Assembly: GCA_015232365.1 (NCBI GenBank)
Contig: JADFZU010000006.1
Span: forward strand, 1-64,000
Source: Magnetococcales bacterium
Lineage (GTDB): Bacteria > Pseudomonadota > Magnetococcia > Magnetococcales > JADFYX01
Direction of reading: 5' to 3'
DNA: 64,000 bases
Below the pieces are notes generated by a model that ran no database searches, was not told the origin of the DNA, and worked only from the letters and a program-made list of their open reading frames with translations. Shown piece by piece: positions 6,661 to 15,793 of the stretch. How positions within the stretch are numbered: the first letter of the stretch is position 1; each line of letters begins with the position of its first letter. The position numbers and the translations under genes are program-made.

Positions 6661-8343
6661 TCTATTAGCAATTATTTTTCTTGTCTCTTCAACCCGCCTG
6701 TCTCCAGGTAGTATGGATTCTGCTCTATTCAGAAATACTCTGGCCTTTTTATTTGGGCTCCATGTTGCCAACTTCAGATAACGTTTGAATACATCTTCTA
6801 GTAAAATTTGCACTATGGGATTGTAGGGGTCGATAGACTCTATGGTTCTGATCTTCTCCAGGGCGTTGTCGCCACGGGGGTTGGATAGCCTGGCTGCTTG
6901 GATATTATCTCTGGCCTGGGCTACTAGCAGTTCTATCTTCTTAGCTTGAGAGTCTTTGATTCTACTGGGCTTAGGTAAGGATCTGTCTGAATCTGGCTGC
7001 TCAACCATCTCAACAGGCTTTTTGCCGGCCTCCTCTTCTATTGGAACACTATCGCTGGTTGCAGGTATTAGTTGTGGCACTTTTGTAATAGTTTTCTCGA
7101 CAATAACAGCAACATGGGCAGCGTCAATATCTACAGGCAGATATGGTTGCTCTGCAATAATCTGATTTTTAGCAATAGTTGCGAGATCTTGAGGGGCAGG
7201 CAGGGTGAGTTGCTGGGGTGGATTTGGCTCATTTTTGATAATTTTCAGATCTGCTGCTTTAATCTCAACAGGGTTTTTTTGTGCAGCGACCTGCTCTGCT
7301 GCTATCTTTTTGTTTTCTTCCGGCTTTCTATAGTCACCACACTGGCGAATTGGTTCAGTTGGCAGCGACTTGTTGGTTTTAGATAAGATGCCTTTCTGCT
7401 CTGTCCCAGATATAGCTCTTGCTAATTGGGATGTGGTTTTATATCTGTTCTCTTCTTCACTATTTGAGTTTATGAGGTATCCCAACAACCCGGATAAAAT
7501 GGCAGTACCAATAAACGAGATGGCTATTATTCCGGCTTGATACTCAAGGAGTTTATCTGATGATTTAACATTGAGTGCCGGGTTTATTGTTGATTTATGG
7601 GGTGCTAGTTGTGTAGTTGCAGCAACCGGCTCCGGCTGTTCTGGGTTGGCAAATTTATTTAAATTGCCTATAGAAGAGGTAACAGAGTAGAGGTGGGGAA
7701 GGATGCCTCTTTTATTAAACAGTAGTAACTGCTTGTCAGATATATTGTTTAACAGTTGTGGGTCGAGAACAAAATACTCATCAAGAATGATCTTGCCATA
7801 CTCTTCTGTATTGCTGACCAGGTTTTTGTTTTTTAACAGACTGGCTTTAATTAGCAGCTCTATTAATTGATCGGTCTTCTTCTGATCTTTTTTGATGTCT
7901 GCAAAGCGGTTGATTATTTTGTTTAGGGTAGGGGATGGGACCCCGTCTTCAGTAAATAGTGGCGTACCATTTTTGGTCGCAAATTGTGGAGCGTCAGGAT
8001 CTATCAGGAGTTTCTGCTCGCCACTCTCAGTTTTTGGACCTGGATAAAAAGGGTAGATAGCCACAGATGCAGGAATATAGTCGCCATGGTTCCAGCGACA
8101 GCTATCCTGGTCTATAAACTGGTTGGTTCCGCTCTCTCCATTGTCAAGCATGGCGACTGCAACTATCTGCCCATCTTTTTTCGGTTGAAAAAATAGTATG
8201 GGATAGGAGTGGCTAGCTTGAACGAACTCCGAATATAACAGAGTGGTTTTAGTCAGGTTGATGGCGTGGGGGTATATGGGGAGTGGAGAAAAAGTTAGCT
8301 TTTTGTGCTGTACAGGATCTAAGACGACTAAAGACTGTTTCAT
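6643..8343 (-). CDS. SapC-like domain membrane protein with long C-terminal region
   Basis: A 566-residue protein. Residues about 15-235 resemble the SapC family (named after a Campylobacter S-layer-associated locus): the order is a YPILFF strand, AVAMLDNGE, then W.HGDYIPASVAIYPF and LLIDPDAPQF, followed by GTPLFTEDG. One transmembrane segment lies at about 270-291 (GIIAISFIGTAILSGLLGYL). The rest is Lys/Glu/Pro-rich, with a helical C-terminal part from about residue 460. The usual SapC protein is only about 240 residues, so the membrane-anchored extension is unusual. Its last residues (KKRQ) and stop are encoded by element A. The function is unknown; closeness to flagellins suggests a cell-surface role. 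Confidence 0.7.
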   Translation of the reverse strand: MKQSLVVLDPVQHKKLTFSPLPIYPHAINLTKTTLLYSEFVQASHSYPILFFQPKKDGQIVAVAMLDNGESGTNQFIDQDSCRWNHGDYIPASVAIYPFYPGPKTESGEQKLLIDPDAPQFATKNGTPLFTEDGVPSPTLNKIINRFADIKKDQKKTDQLIELLIKASLLKNKNLVSNTEEYGKIILDEYFVLDPQLLNNISDKQLLLFNKRGILPHLYSVTSSIGNLNKFANPEQPEPVAATTQLAPHKSTINPALNVKSSDKLLEYQAGIIAISFIGTAILSGLLGYLINSNSEEENRYKTTSQLARAISGTEQKGILSKTNKSLPTEPIRQCGDYRKPEENKKIAAEQVAAQKNPVEIKAADLKIIKNEPNPPQQLTLPAPQDLATIAKNQIIAEQPYLPVDIDAAHVAVIVEKTITKVPQLIPATSDSVPIEEEAGKKPVEMVEQPDSDRSLPKPSRIKDSQAKKIELLVAQARDNIQAARLSNPRGDNALEKIRTIESIDPYNPIVQILLEDVFKRYLKLATWSPNKKARVFLNRAESILPGDRRVEETRKIIANRDKKRQ

Positions 8344-8485
8344 TTTTCTCTATGCCACCCTGGTCGCTGTGAGCCAACTTGGTCAGAAAAATTTTAATAT
8401 GCTATAGAACGGTGGATAGTAAGTTATAGTGCTAAAAAAAGCCATTAAAAACAATTTTCATAAGATAGTATTGGTAGCAATCTCT

Positions 8486-9313
8486 CTATCGTTTAGGGCT
8501 CTTTACCAATACCCAACGCCACTTATTGTCACTCTCAAAGTGAACTATAGATTTGTAGTATTTTAGTAGAATCAAAATAACATCCTCAACATTCTCCCAA
8601 TGGACGGCAGAAAAGCCGTCAGGGGATGGCGAGCAATCAAAGTCGTACAGTGCGTAACCATCTGTTTTGACAACCCTAGCATGCTCTTTGAAGAAATCAT
8701 CAAGGTTTAAGGCATGATCTGCAGCATTGGAGTAGACCAGATCAACGGAGTTATCAGCTTCACTTAAATGCATAAAATCGCCAGGACGAACCCATGGATT
8801 ATCGGGGCCGGGGTTGAGATCCAGACCATAGGCGTTGTGGTAGCCAATATCCTGCAGCACCTCCACCTCTGTCCCCTGACGTGCCCCCAGGCAGATAATA
8901 GTAGCCTGGGTAGGTAGTAGACGGCTAAGATGCCGGAAACGTCTATAGAATTGAAGCCTGTAAATTCTGACGACCTCTTTGCTAAAACCACCTTTTATGG
9001 CAAGCATTTCATCCAATTTTTGTTGCTGGTGAACCACATACTCTTGATAGTCTTGATAATCCCGGTGTTTTATCTTGCTCTGTTTACTATTGTCCCACCC
9101 AGAGTCACCAGAATGTTTGTGGCGAACAGCGTGTTTATCTGTCGCAAAGTTATACGAACTTTTTTCTTGTCTGTTGAGCAGGGCATAATAGCCCCTATTC
9201 CACGGCCAGAGGCGATTTAAGATGTTTTTGCCAAAAAATTTCAGCCGACGTTTTAAAAAAAAGTCGATAGCTATTCTTAGTGACCAATAGTGCGATTTAA
9301 TCTGTTTGAGCAT
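8486..9313 (-). CDS. Class I SAM-dependent methyltransferase
   Basis: A 275-residue protein with a basic, aromatic N-terminal 120 residues (possibly a membrane- or substrate-contacting part) followed by a Methyltransf_11-like fold. Motif I appears as IICLGARQGTEVEVL, the acidic strand-2 end as GLDLNPG, and motif post-I as SVDLVYSNAADHALNL, then HARVVKTDGYALYDF. The substrate is not evident. It lies beside sugar nucleotide and glycosyltransferase genes, so a role in decorating a surface glycan is plausible, but it is transcribed away from them. Confidence 0.75.
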   Translation of the reverse strand: MLKQIKSHYWSLRIAIDFFLKRRLKFFGKNILNRLWPWNRGYYALLNRQEKSSYNFATDKHAVRHKHSGDSGWDNSKQSKIKHRDYQDYQEYVVHQQQKLDEMLAIKGGFSKEVVRIYRLQFYRRFRHLSRLLPTQATIICLGARQGTEVEVLQDIGYHNAYGLDLNPGPDNPWVRPGDFMHLSEADNSVDLVYSNAADHALNLDDFFKEHARVVKTDGYALYDFDCSPSPDGFSAVHWENVEDVILILLKYYKSIVHFESDNKWRWVLVKSPKR

Positions 9314-9494
9314 TTTCTCTCCACATTTAACCTTGATACGGCGGATAGTACCACAACTAACGTATAAGTTAACAGCCAGAGGGGCTTGATTTGTTTCTGG
9401 ATGCTATGGAAATCCGGCGGCTTTGTCCTTGACTTTTATAGAGAAGAGCATCAGATTTGAAGGACATTTACCACAGTTAAAAAAGGCAGAAATC

Positions 9495-10457
9495 ATGCAC
9501 GGTAAGCAGGTTTTAATCTCCGGTGGTGCCGGATTTGTTGGTACTCATCTTAGCCGCCGTCTTCTGGAGATGGGCCATGATGTTATCTGTGTAGATAATT
9601 TTTTTACCGGGACCAAAGATAATATTATTGAGTTTCTGGATAATCCCCACTTTGAGGTGATTCGTCACGATATCACCTTTCCCCTCTACGTTGAGGTGGG
9701 GCAGATATATAACCTCGCATGTCCAGCATCGCCTATTCACTACCAACACGACCCGGTACAGACCACCAAGACCAGTGTTCATGGTGCAATCAATATGCTG
9801 GGGCTGGCTAAACGGGTGGGAGCGAGAATACTCCAAGCCTCTACCAGCGAGGTTTATGGCGACCCTTCAATCCACCCGCAAACCGAGGATTATTGGGGCA
9901 ACGTCAACCCAATCGGCCCCCGCTCCTGTTATGATGAGGGTAAACGTTGTGCGGAGACTCTATTTTTTGACTATCATCGCCAGCACAAGCTGGATATTAA
10001 AGTTGCCCGGCTTTTTAACACCTATGGGCCAAATATGCATCCACAAGATGGCCGGGTGGTCTCTAATTTTATTATGCAGGCTTTGCAAAACAGGCCAATC
10101 ACTCTGTACGGTGATGGAGAGCAGACCCGTTCTTTCTGTTATATTGATGATCTAATTACGGCCCTTGTCTCTTTAATGGAGTCGGATAACTCCATTACCG
10201 GTCCCATTAACCTTGGCAACCCCATTGAGTTTACCATTCGGCAACTAGCGGAGAATGTTATCCGTTTAACCGGTTCCAAATCCAAGTTAATCAACGAACC
10301 CCTACCAATAGATGATCCCAAACAGCGGCAGCCAAATATAGATATGGCTCGAAAAGTGTTAGGGTGGGAGCCAACGATTCAGTTAGAGGAGGGGCTTATC
10401 AAAACCATCGCCTATTTTGATGGACTGCTTAAATCCGGCAAAATTTCTTCAGATTAA
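9495..10457 (+). CDS. UDP-glucuronate decarboxylase-type SDR (UDP-xylose synthase family)
   Basis: An extended short-chain dehydrogenase. The NAD-binding [10 protein letters not shown] motif is at residues 10-19 of the chosen start, and the catalytic Tyr-Lys is in SCYDEGKR. The motifs [23 protein letters not shown] and [10 protein letters not shown] are characteristic of UXS enzymes, which oxidise and decarboxylate UDP-glucuronate to UDP-xylose. A TTG-initiated frame extends to 9423, but the ATG at 9495 gives 320 residues, the usual bacterial size. It supplies a nucleotide sugar to the neighbouring glycosyltransferase, which begins 31 bases after its stop. Confidence 0.85.
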   Translation: MHGKQVLISGGAGFVGTHLSRRLLEMGHDVICVDNFFTGTKDNIIEFLDNPHFEVIRHDITFPLYVEVGQIYNLACPASPIHYQHDPVQTTKTSVHGAINMLGLAKRVGARILQASTSEVYGDPSIHPQTEDYWGNVNPIGPRSCYDEGKRCAETLFFDYHRQHKLDIKVARLFNTYGPNMHPQDGRVVSNFIMQALQNRPITLYGDGEQTRSFCYIDDLITALVSLMESDNSITGPINLGNPIEFTIRQLAENVIRLTGSKSKLINEPLPIDDPKQRQPNIDMARKVLGWEPTIQLEEGLIKTIAYFDGLLKSGKISSD

Positions 10458-10488
10458 CCGCAAGATAAATTGCAGCCAAAGAGAACCG

Positions 10489-11322
10489 ATGACCTATAAT
10501 AACGAAAAGCTCCCCATCAGTGTGGTGATTATCACCCTGAATGAGTCAGGCTCCCTTGGTGATTGTCTTGCCAGTGTGGACTTTGCTGAGGATATTGTCG
10601 TTGTTGACTCCGGCAGCACGGATGATACCGTTGCTATTGCCGAGAAGGCAGGGGCCAGGGTTTTTTACAAAGAGTGGCTCGGTTTTGGTCAGCAAAAAAA
10701 CTACGGGGTAGAGAGAGCAAAATTTGATTGGGTCTTCTGTATTGATGCCGACGAGCGGGTTGATGGGGAGTTGCAACAGAGTATTCGTCAGGTGGTGGCC
10801 AACCAAAAACTGCAATTAGAGCTGGATTCAGAAGTTAAAAGCACGCCCCTGACACAACCGGTTTTTAACGGTTACCGTATGGCGAGAAGGAACTATTTTT
10901 TAGGTCGGGGGCTGAAACACGGCTTTGGATATCCTGATCTTAAAGTCCGTTTTATAGACCGGCGACATGGACGCTGGACTGAGCCTGCGGTACATGAATA
11001 TATCGCGGTAGATGGCCCAGTAGGCCATCTTCAAGGCGACCTGCTCCATTACTCTGGTGAGAGTATTCAACAGTTTTTAGAGAAGAACAACCGCTACACC
11101 ACCCTGCAAGCCAGTACATTGATCGCAAAATCCACAAGCTGGCCCCGGCTGCGCATTGTAGTTAATCCAATACTCTGTTTTATAAAAGGTTATTTTCTAA
11201 AAAGAGCATTTCTCGATGGTATTCCCGGCTTGGTACATACCGTTTGCCACTGTTTTACTACCTTTGCAAAATATGTAAAGCTCTATGAGCATCTCCAAAA
11301 AGAGAAAAACCCCTCAAAATAG
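10489..11322 (+). CDS. Family 2 glycosyltransferase (WaaE/KdtX-like)
   Basis: A GT-A fold glycosyltransferase. PISVVIITLNE opens the nucleotide-sugar binding domain, VVDSGSTDDT follows, and FCIDADERVD holds the DxD metal motif. The later NYFLGRGLKHGFGYPDLKVR and HEYIAVDG regions resemble the WaaE/KdtX LPS-core beta-glucosyltransferase subgroup. I chose the ATG at 10489 (277 residues), after the preceding stop, rather than 10417, which would overlap the upstream gene by about 40 bases. It is probably co-transcribed with the upstream UXS-like gene. The acceptor sugar cannot be read from sequence. Confidence 0.82.
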   Translation: MTYNNEKLPISVVIITLNESGSLGDCLASVDFAEDIVVVDSGSTDDTVAIAEKAGARVFYKEWLGFGQQKNYGVERAKFDWVFCIDADERVDGELQQSIRQVVANQKLQLELDSEVKSTPLTQPVFNGYRMARRNYFLGRGLKHGFGYPDLKVRFIDRRHGRWTEPAVHEYIAVDGPVGHLQGDLLHYSGESIQQFLEKNNRYTTLQASTLIAKSTSWPRLRIVVNPILCFIKGYFLKRAFLDGIPGLVHTVCHCFTTFAKYVKLYEHLQKEKNPSK

Positions 11323-11364
11323 TCATGGGATGGGATTTGTCCGAACTATTCGGGTAGTTTTTAA

Positions 11365-11526
11365 CCTAAATTCGGCAATTAGGCACGTATTGATGGCATA
11401 ACCTGTTAGTTTGTCAGGTGAATCAGGAAAAATCGAAGTCAGCTTGTTGGTGATGAGACTTTTTATGATTTGCCAAGTTAATCAAGATGTTGTGCTAGTG
11501 CTTTACGAACAACTGCCGATTCTAGG
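11365..11526. mobile_element. Foldback MITE-like element B with target duplication
   Basis: 162 bp, with left end CCTAAATTCGGCAATT and right end CAACTGCCGATTCTAGG, inverted with few mismatches. It is flanked by a direct repeat TTTAA at 11360-11364 and 11527-11531, the expected mark of insertion. The interior shares CAGGTGAATC with element E but has about 60 extra bases. It lies between two convergent glycosyltransferase genes. Confidence 0.7.
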
Positions 11527-11541
11527 TTTAAGTAGAAAAAA

Positions 11542-12729
11542 TCATCTTCCTAGTAGAGAGTTGTAAAGGTCAAGCAGTTTACTGCTCATCGCTTTCAACG
11601 TGAGGGGCTGAACAGTTTTTCTGCCTTTCCGTCCCATTTTTTTACGCAGTTCCGGGTCAAAAAGTTTTTTCATGTTTGCTACCAATAGATCACAGTCCAT
11701 GGCATCCCCGAGCAGACCGTTATTACCATGTTCAATCAGATCAATAGCCCCACACTTCAGGCTGGTGATTACCGGCAGTCCAACCGACATGGCCTCTAAA
11801 ACAACATTGGGAAATGGGTCGTAGAGTGTGGGGAGAACAAAAACGTCGGCAGCTCCATAATAGGGGATTACATCTTTTATGCCGCCGGTAAATTGGACCC
11901 GGTTTCCCAGCCCTAGCCGTTGGGCCTGCTGCTGCATTTCTGTCTGGTTTTTATCCTTTCCAACGACAATCAAGGAACAGTTGTCGGGCAGGTGGGCCAT
12001 CGCCTCTAGTAAAACAGGCACACCTTTGCGTTGAAAGCCGGAACCAACAAAAAGATAGAGAATACTATCTTCTGGAATAGCCAGCTTCTGCCGAAGCTCT
12101 TTACGGTGTTTTTTACAGATATCAGGGCTGAATTTATCTTTATCAACACCACTATAAATAACATGGAGTTTGTTGGCTGAAATATTGTAGTAACTTAAAA
12201 TTTCATCCTTTACCATCTGGGAGTTACAGATCACTCCGCTTAACATGGCACTCTCAAACATCCGCCTCTCTTGGGCAACAGTAAATCTATGATAAGGGCT
12301 TAAAGATGTCAGTAGCCGGTTTAGATCGCTTTTGCTCCGGCCCCGTTGCCGTAACCACTCTGCATGGACTCCATCGCCTGCCCGGTAGAGGTCGCAACCT
12401 TCAACTCTTTCATGGGATTGGACTAAATCAAAAGATCTGTTGGTGAGCTGGTCACGGACGCTGTTGGCAAAGCTCCAGTCTCGCCACAAACGGCCTAAAT
12501 ATGCTGGAGCACAGCGAATCTCTTCATAACCATCCGACTCTGTCCCTTGCCAATCCCTGGTTAATACCGAGATCTTTACGCCGTCAGCCTGTAGTGCACT
12601 CATAGCTCGGGACAGAAACCTTTCACTTCCGCCAAAAGGGGTGTATTTCTGTCGTATAAGTGCTAGAGAGAGGGGGTTTGCCGGGTTTTTATCTTTGTCA
12701 CTTTTAGGTTTGCTATAATCTTGTGGCAT
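11542..12729 (-). CDS. Family 4 glycosyltransferase (WaaG-like)
   Basis: A 395-residue GT-B fold glycosyltransferase. The N-terminal domain begins LALIRQKYTPFGGSERF, typical of WaaG-type LPS-core transferases. The C-terminal donor domain has VIYSGVD, LYLFVGSGFQRKG, VQFTGG and the E-x7-E type signature in DPFPNVVLEAMSVGLPVI. WaaG adds the first outer-core glucose in enterics; the exact donor and acceptor here are unknown. It is convergent with the GT2 gene and separated from it by element B, so it is not in that operon. The first 18 residues are charged and could be shorter if a later start is used. Confidence 0.85.
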   Translation of the reverse strand: MPQDYSKPKSDKDKNPANPLSLALIRQKYTPFGGSERFLSRAMSALQADGVKISVLTRDWQGTESDGYEEIRCAPAYLGRLWRDWSFANSVRDQLTNRSFDLVQSHERVEGCDLYRAGDGVHAEWLRQRGRSKSDLNRLLTSLSPYHRFTVAQERRMFESAMLSGVICNSQMVKDEILSYYNISANKLHVIYSGVDKDKFSPDICKKHRKELRQKLAIPEDSILYLFVGSGFQRKGVPVLLEAMAHLPDNCSLIVVGKDKNQTEMQQQAQRLGLGNRVQFTGGIKDVIPYYGAADVFVLPTLYDPFPNVVLEAMSVGLPVITSLKCGAIDLIEHGNNGLLGDAMDCDLLVANMKKLFDPELRKKMGRKGRKTVQPLTLKAMSSKLLDLYNSLLGR

Positions 12730-13097
12730 GGTTTTTAGCGTTCTCTAAAAGTTGAAGTTTTTTTATCTGTAAATTTTCTGATGATTATATAAGATCCCAA
12801 CTATAATCTCCATAATTAATGAGTTTTCCAGGCAAAACCATTTCCAGACTGCCATCACTATTTGTCAGTACAGTGAATCTTCTCTGAGCTATTGACAGTA
12901 ATAATTTTAATAAGCCATTGTAATTTTGGCATAATTATGGCTTAGAATATATTGGGCTATTGAGCTATTGCAAAAAGTGCAATAGCCTGGAGGAGTATTA
13001 TAATAAATAGATCATCTCTATGCTTTTGCAACCGTTCATTGTAGAAAAAAGTTCTAATATTCGTATTGAAAGATGGTAAAATTAAGGAATTTATAAA
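12730..13097 (+). other. 368-bp intergenic region with a perfect hairpin
   Basis: AT-rich leader between the divergent WaaG-like and cNMP/SPOR genes. GCTATTGCA (12964-12972) and TGCAATAGC (12978-12986) form a perfect nine-pair hairpin with loop AAAAG, about 110 bases before the + strand ATG. It is followed by CTGGAGGAG but no start codon at useful spacing. TTGACA occurs at 12893-12898 without a convincing -10 partner. No other feature is seen. Confidence 0.4.
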
Positions 13098-14960
13098 ATG
13101 GATATACCCAAAGCAGAACTGCTAACATTTCTAAAAAGAATTCCAGGATTTCAAGAGCTTTCAAAAGAGTATTTAGAAGAGAAGATTGTTCCAAATATTG
13201 GAGTTAGAACTTTTACCCAGGGGCAAATAATCTACGAGCAGGGTGACAGGCCCAAGGAACTGTTTATCATCTTTAAAGGACTTTGTCTTAGCAAGCCCAA
13301 AACAGAAGCTAGAGGTGGTGATCAGGTTTTTCTTGAAAAACTTCGTATTTTAGGAGATATGGACCTCCTTTCCCGGCAAGTTATGAGTACAACAGTCTCT
13401 TCGGTCTCCTCGACCACATGCCTAACCCTTGATATTGCCATTTTCAATAAGACCATGCTGCAAGATTGGCGGTTTAAGAAGGCTCTTATGATCCAAGCCT
13501 CAACCCAGAGCATCTATGCTCTTACCAAGGCTGAGATTGGCCAGTTCCAGAAATCTGGTAAATTTAACTTTGATATTAAAAAGGTCTATGAGCAGTATAA
13601 AAAGCTCTCTTTAGCGACAAAAAATATACGATCTTTTTTCAGCGACAATCAAAATGCTGACGATATACAGTGGGGTGTTGAAAATCTGATTACCGGGTTA
13701 TTGGACTATGGCGAGAGCTCTTTAGGAGGTTCCAAGAATTTCAGCACAGATATTCTCAAATTTAGAGGCAATATAGCAGGGCTTACCAGACAAAGTGAGA
13801 AGTACGATCTGTTGGTTGAGGTGCAACAACTTGTCGGAGAAATGCTGCTTCAGACTATTCTGGCAGATATGGGCAGCTTAGGTGAATATTTAGAAGGAAA
13901 AGATGCCGCTGCGAAGGTTGAGAGTGAAAAGCCGCTAACAGCCAAACCTAAGAATGTAGAGTCAGAAGTTGTTGCTCCGATTGCCAGAGAACCAGAGAGA
14001 GTTGCTCCTGTTGCCAAAGAGCCAGAGGTTGTTGCTCCTGTTGCCAAAGAGCCAGAGGTTGTTGCTCCTGTTGTAAGTGAGCCGGCTCCAGTTGAGCCAG
14101 AAGCTCTACAGCCTGTAGAAGATTCTATGGAAATTTTCGAGCCGGTGGCTGATGTTCCAAACCTTATGGAGTTGGAGGGTGACGACACCAGGGTAGAAGA
14201 ACAGCCTGATAGTGATGATGATTGGGGGTGGGACAAAGACTCTTCACAAGAGCAGGAATCTGCAGCAGAAGATACAAAAAAAGCAGAAGATGTAGAAGAA
14301 GATATGAAACCATACTCCGAACAGTATGAGAACGAGCCTGAGGTGAGCTGGAAGGTAAAGGGGGTTGTCGCAGCATTGGTGATAGGCTTTTTCCTCTGGC
14401 TATTTATTCCTCCAAGTACAGAGGAAGTTTCCCCTAAAGCCGAAGTTCCTATTGCTAACAGTCAGAAAAAAGTGGTTAAAAAACAGCCGGAGAAGAGTCC
14501 TGTCGCTGAAAAAGAACCGGCTGTTGTGGTCTCAAAAAGCGTAGATAAAGTTGTTGTTGCCAAAGCAAAAACTATAATACCTACCAAAAAGGAGCCTGTT
14601 GCGGTCAAACCTCAACCGATAGAGCAGAGTGCTCCAGCTAAAAAGTTGCTTACAGCCTCCAACATGGTATCAGTACCCATGAACATAGATGCTGAGGGGA
14701 TTCCCAGATCTCCAGACAAAAAATATAAAGTAGGTTTTTATGTCGCAATGGGCTGTTTTTCCAACAGGACTTTTGCCGTGGGACAGGTTAAACGGGTTAT
14801 GAAAATGAATATACCAGTCTACATGCAGAGCTTCCGTGGGAATACGTTGCACTGTATATCCAGTGGGCCATATCCAACTAGAGCTGAAGCTTCTGAGATG
14901 GCAGAACTGTCTCGTAAAAAAGCTGGTGTAGAGAGTACTCTGGTTAAGGCATATAAATAA
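13098..14960 (+). CDS. Cyclic-nucleotide-binding domain, transmembrane and SPOR domain protein
   Basis: A 620-residue protein of unusual architecture. Residues about 1-125 form a CRP-like cNMP-binding domain (GQIIYEQGDRPKELFIIFKG). A helical region follows to about 280, then a Pro/Val/Glu-rich segment with 30-bp DNA repeats (13971-14080) encoding VAPVAKEPEV units, then a very acidic stretch. One membrane helix lies at about 422-439 (GVVAALVIGFFLWLFIP), then a Lys/Pro/Val linker and a C-terminal SPOR domain (about 540-618). SPOR domains bind denuded septal peptidoglycan. The layout implies a cytoplasmic ligand sensor linked to a periplasmic septal anchor; the ligand and output are unknown. Confidence 0.8.
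   Translation: MDIPKAELLTFLKRIPGFQELSKEYLEEKIVPNIGVRTFTQGQIIYEQGDRPKELFIIFKGLCLSKPKTEARGGDQVFLEKLRILGDMDLLSRQVMSTTVSSVSSTTCLTLDIAIFNKTMLQDWRFKKALMIQASTQSIYALTKAEIGQFQKSGKFNFDIKKVYEQYKKLSLATKNIRSFFSDNQNADDIQWGVENLITGLLDYGESSLGGSKNFSTDILKFRGNIAGLTRQSEKYDLLVEVQQLVGEMLLQTILADMGSLGEYLEGKDAAAKVESEKPLTAKPKNVESEVVAPIAREPERVAPVAKEPEVVAPVAKEPEVVAPVVSEPAPVEPEALQPVEDSMEIFEPVADVPNLMELEGDDTRVEEQPDSDDDWGWDKDSSQEQESAAEDTKKAEDVEEDMKPYSEQYENEPEVSWKVKGVVAALVIGFFLWLFIPPSTEEVSPKAEVPIANSQKKVVKKQPEKSPVAEKEPAVVVSKSVDKVVVAKAKTIIPTKKEPVAVKPQPIEQSAPAKKLLTASNMVSVPMNIDAEGIPRSPDKKYKVGFYVAMGCFSNRTFAVGQVKRVMKMNIPVYMQSFRGNTLHCISSGPYPTRAEASEMAELSRKKAGVESTLVKAYK
13971..14080 (+). repeat. 30-bp tandem repeat in the Pro/Val/Glu-rich linker
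   Basis: Two identical 30-bp units at 14001-14030 and 14031-14060, a partial unit to about 14078 and a degenerate unit at 13971-14000. They encode ten-residue steps of the VAPVAKEPEV type, keeping frame, and could vary in number between strains. Confidence 0.85.
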
Positions 14961-14967
14961 AAGCAGG

Positions 14968-15774
14968 CTAGCTGATAATCAACTTGCCGCCAACAATAAG
15001 CAGAAAATATCCGAAACTTTTTCTGAGTATTATTGGCGGTAGGGTATGGGCTAACCTTACCCCTATTGGGGTTGTTATTAGTGTGCCGATAATGATACCA
15101 AAAAATGCCTCCGGTACTATATAGCCCCAGTTCCCAGCGGGTAGAAACCCACTATTCCACCCAGCTTGAACAAACCCTGTCGCACCAGATATAGCTAGAA
15201 AAATGCCAATTGCAGAGGAGCTTCCAACAGCACTACGGATCGGTATCCCGGAGATCAAGTTCAATGCCGGGACCGATAGTGTCCCACCACCAATACCAAA
15301 AAGGCTGCTGATTGTCCCGATTATGCCGCCAACCAATATAGATGGCAGTCGGCGTAGCCGAACTGCCTGGGTCTCCCCTTGAGGCTTATTGCTGCTCAAG
15401 ATCATTTTTGTGCCGATAACTATTTCAAAAATACCAAATAAAATCTGCAACAAAGCCCCCTCCAGACGGACCGCCAACTGGGCTCCCAACCATGCTCCAC
15501 ATAGAACTCCTGGAGTATAATAGACAACGGCACGCCAGTTGACGCTCTGGCGACTGTGCTGTTTAAATGTCGCCATTAAATTGGTTATTATAATGGTCGC
15601 AAGGGAGGTTCCTACCGCCATCTGCATAATGTATGCGGGAGGCAGGCCGGCATGATGGAGAAGAATTAATAGGGCAGGGACAATTATGATGCCACCACCG
15701 ACACCAAATAGACCGGCTATTATTCCAGCAGCAAGACCGGTTGCTATTGAGCTGTATAGAAGGATAGAGGCCAT
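14968..15774 (-). CDS. TSUP (TauE/SafE) family permease
   Basis: A 268-residue membrane protein with about eight hydrophobic helices and the two duplicated Gly-rich motifs of the TSUP family, AGIIAGLFGVGGGIIIVPAL near the N-terminus and GTISSLFGIGGGTLSVPAL in the second half. Family members move sulfite, sulfoacetate or other sulfur-containing anions across the inner membrane. The substrate cannot be assigned here. It lies 19 bases after the HAD phosphatase on the same strand, so the two are probably co-transcribed, and it is convergent with the cNMP/SPOR gene. Confidence 0.88.
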   Translation of the reverse strand: MASILLYSSIATGLAAGIIAGLFGVGGGIIIVPALLILLHHAGLPPAYIMQMAVGTSLATIIITNLMATFKQHSRQSVNWRAVVYYTPGVLCGAWLGAQLAVRLEGALLQILFGIFEIVIGTKMILSSNKPQGETQAVRLRRLPSILVGGIIGTISSLFGIGGGTLSVPALNLISGIPIRSAVGSSSAIGIFLAISGATGFVQAGWNSGFLPAGNWGYIVPEAFFGIIIGTLITTPIGVRLAHTLPPIILRKSFGYFLLIVGGKLIIS

Positions 15775-15793
15775 TTATCTTTGCTGTTTAAGT

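Noticed and set aside
13850..14236. A 128-codon Ser/Gly/Thr-rich antisense frame over the cNMP/SPOR gene.
   Set aside because: It is the complement of the Pro/Val/Glu repeat region and has no independent support.
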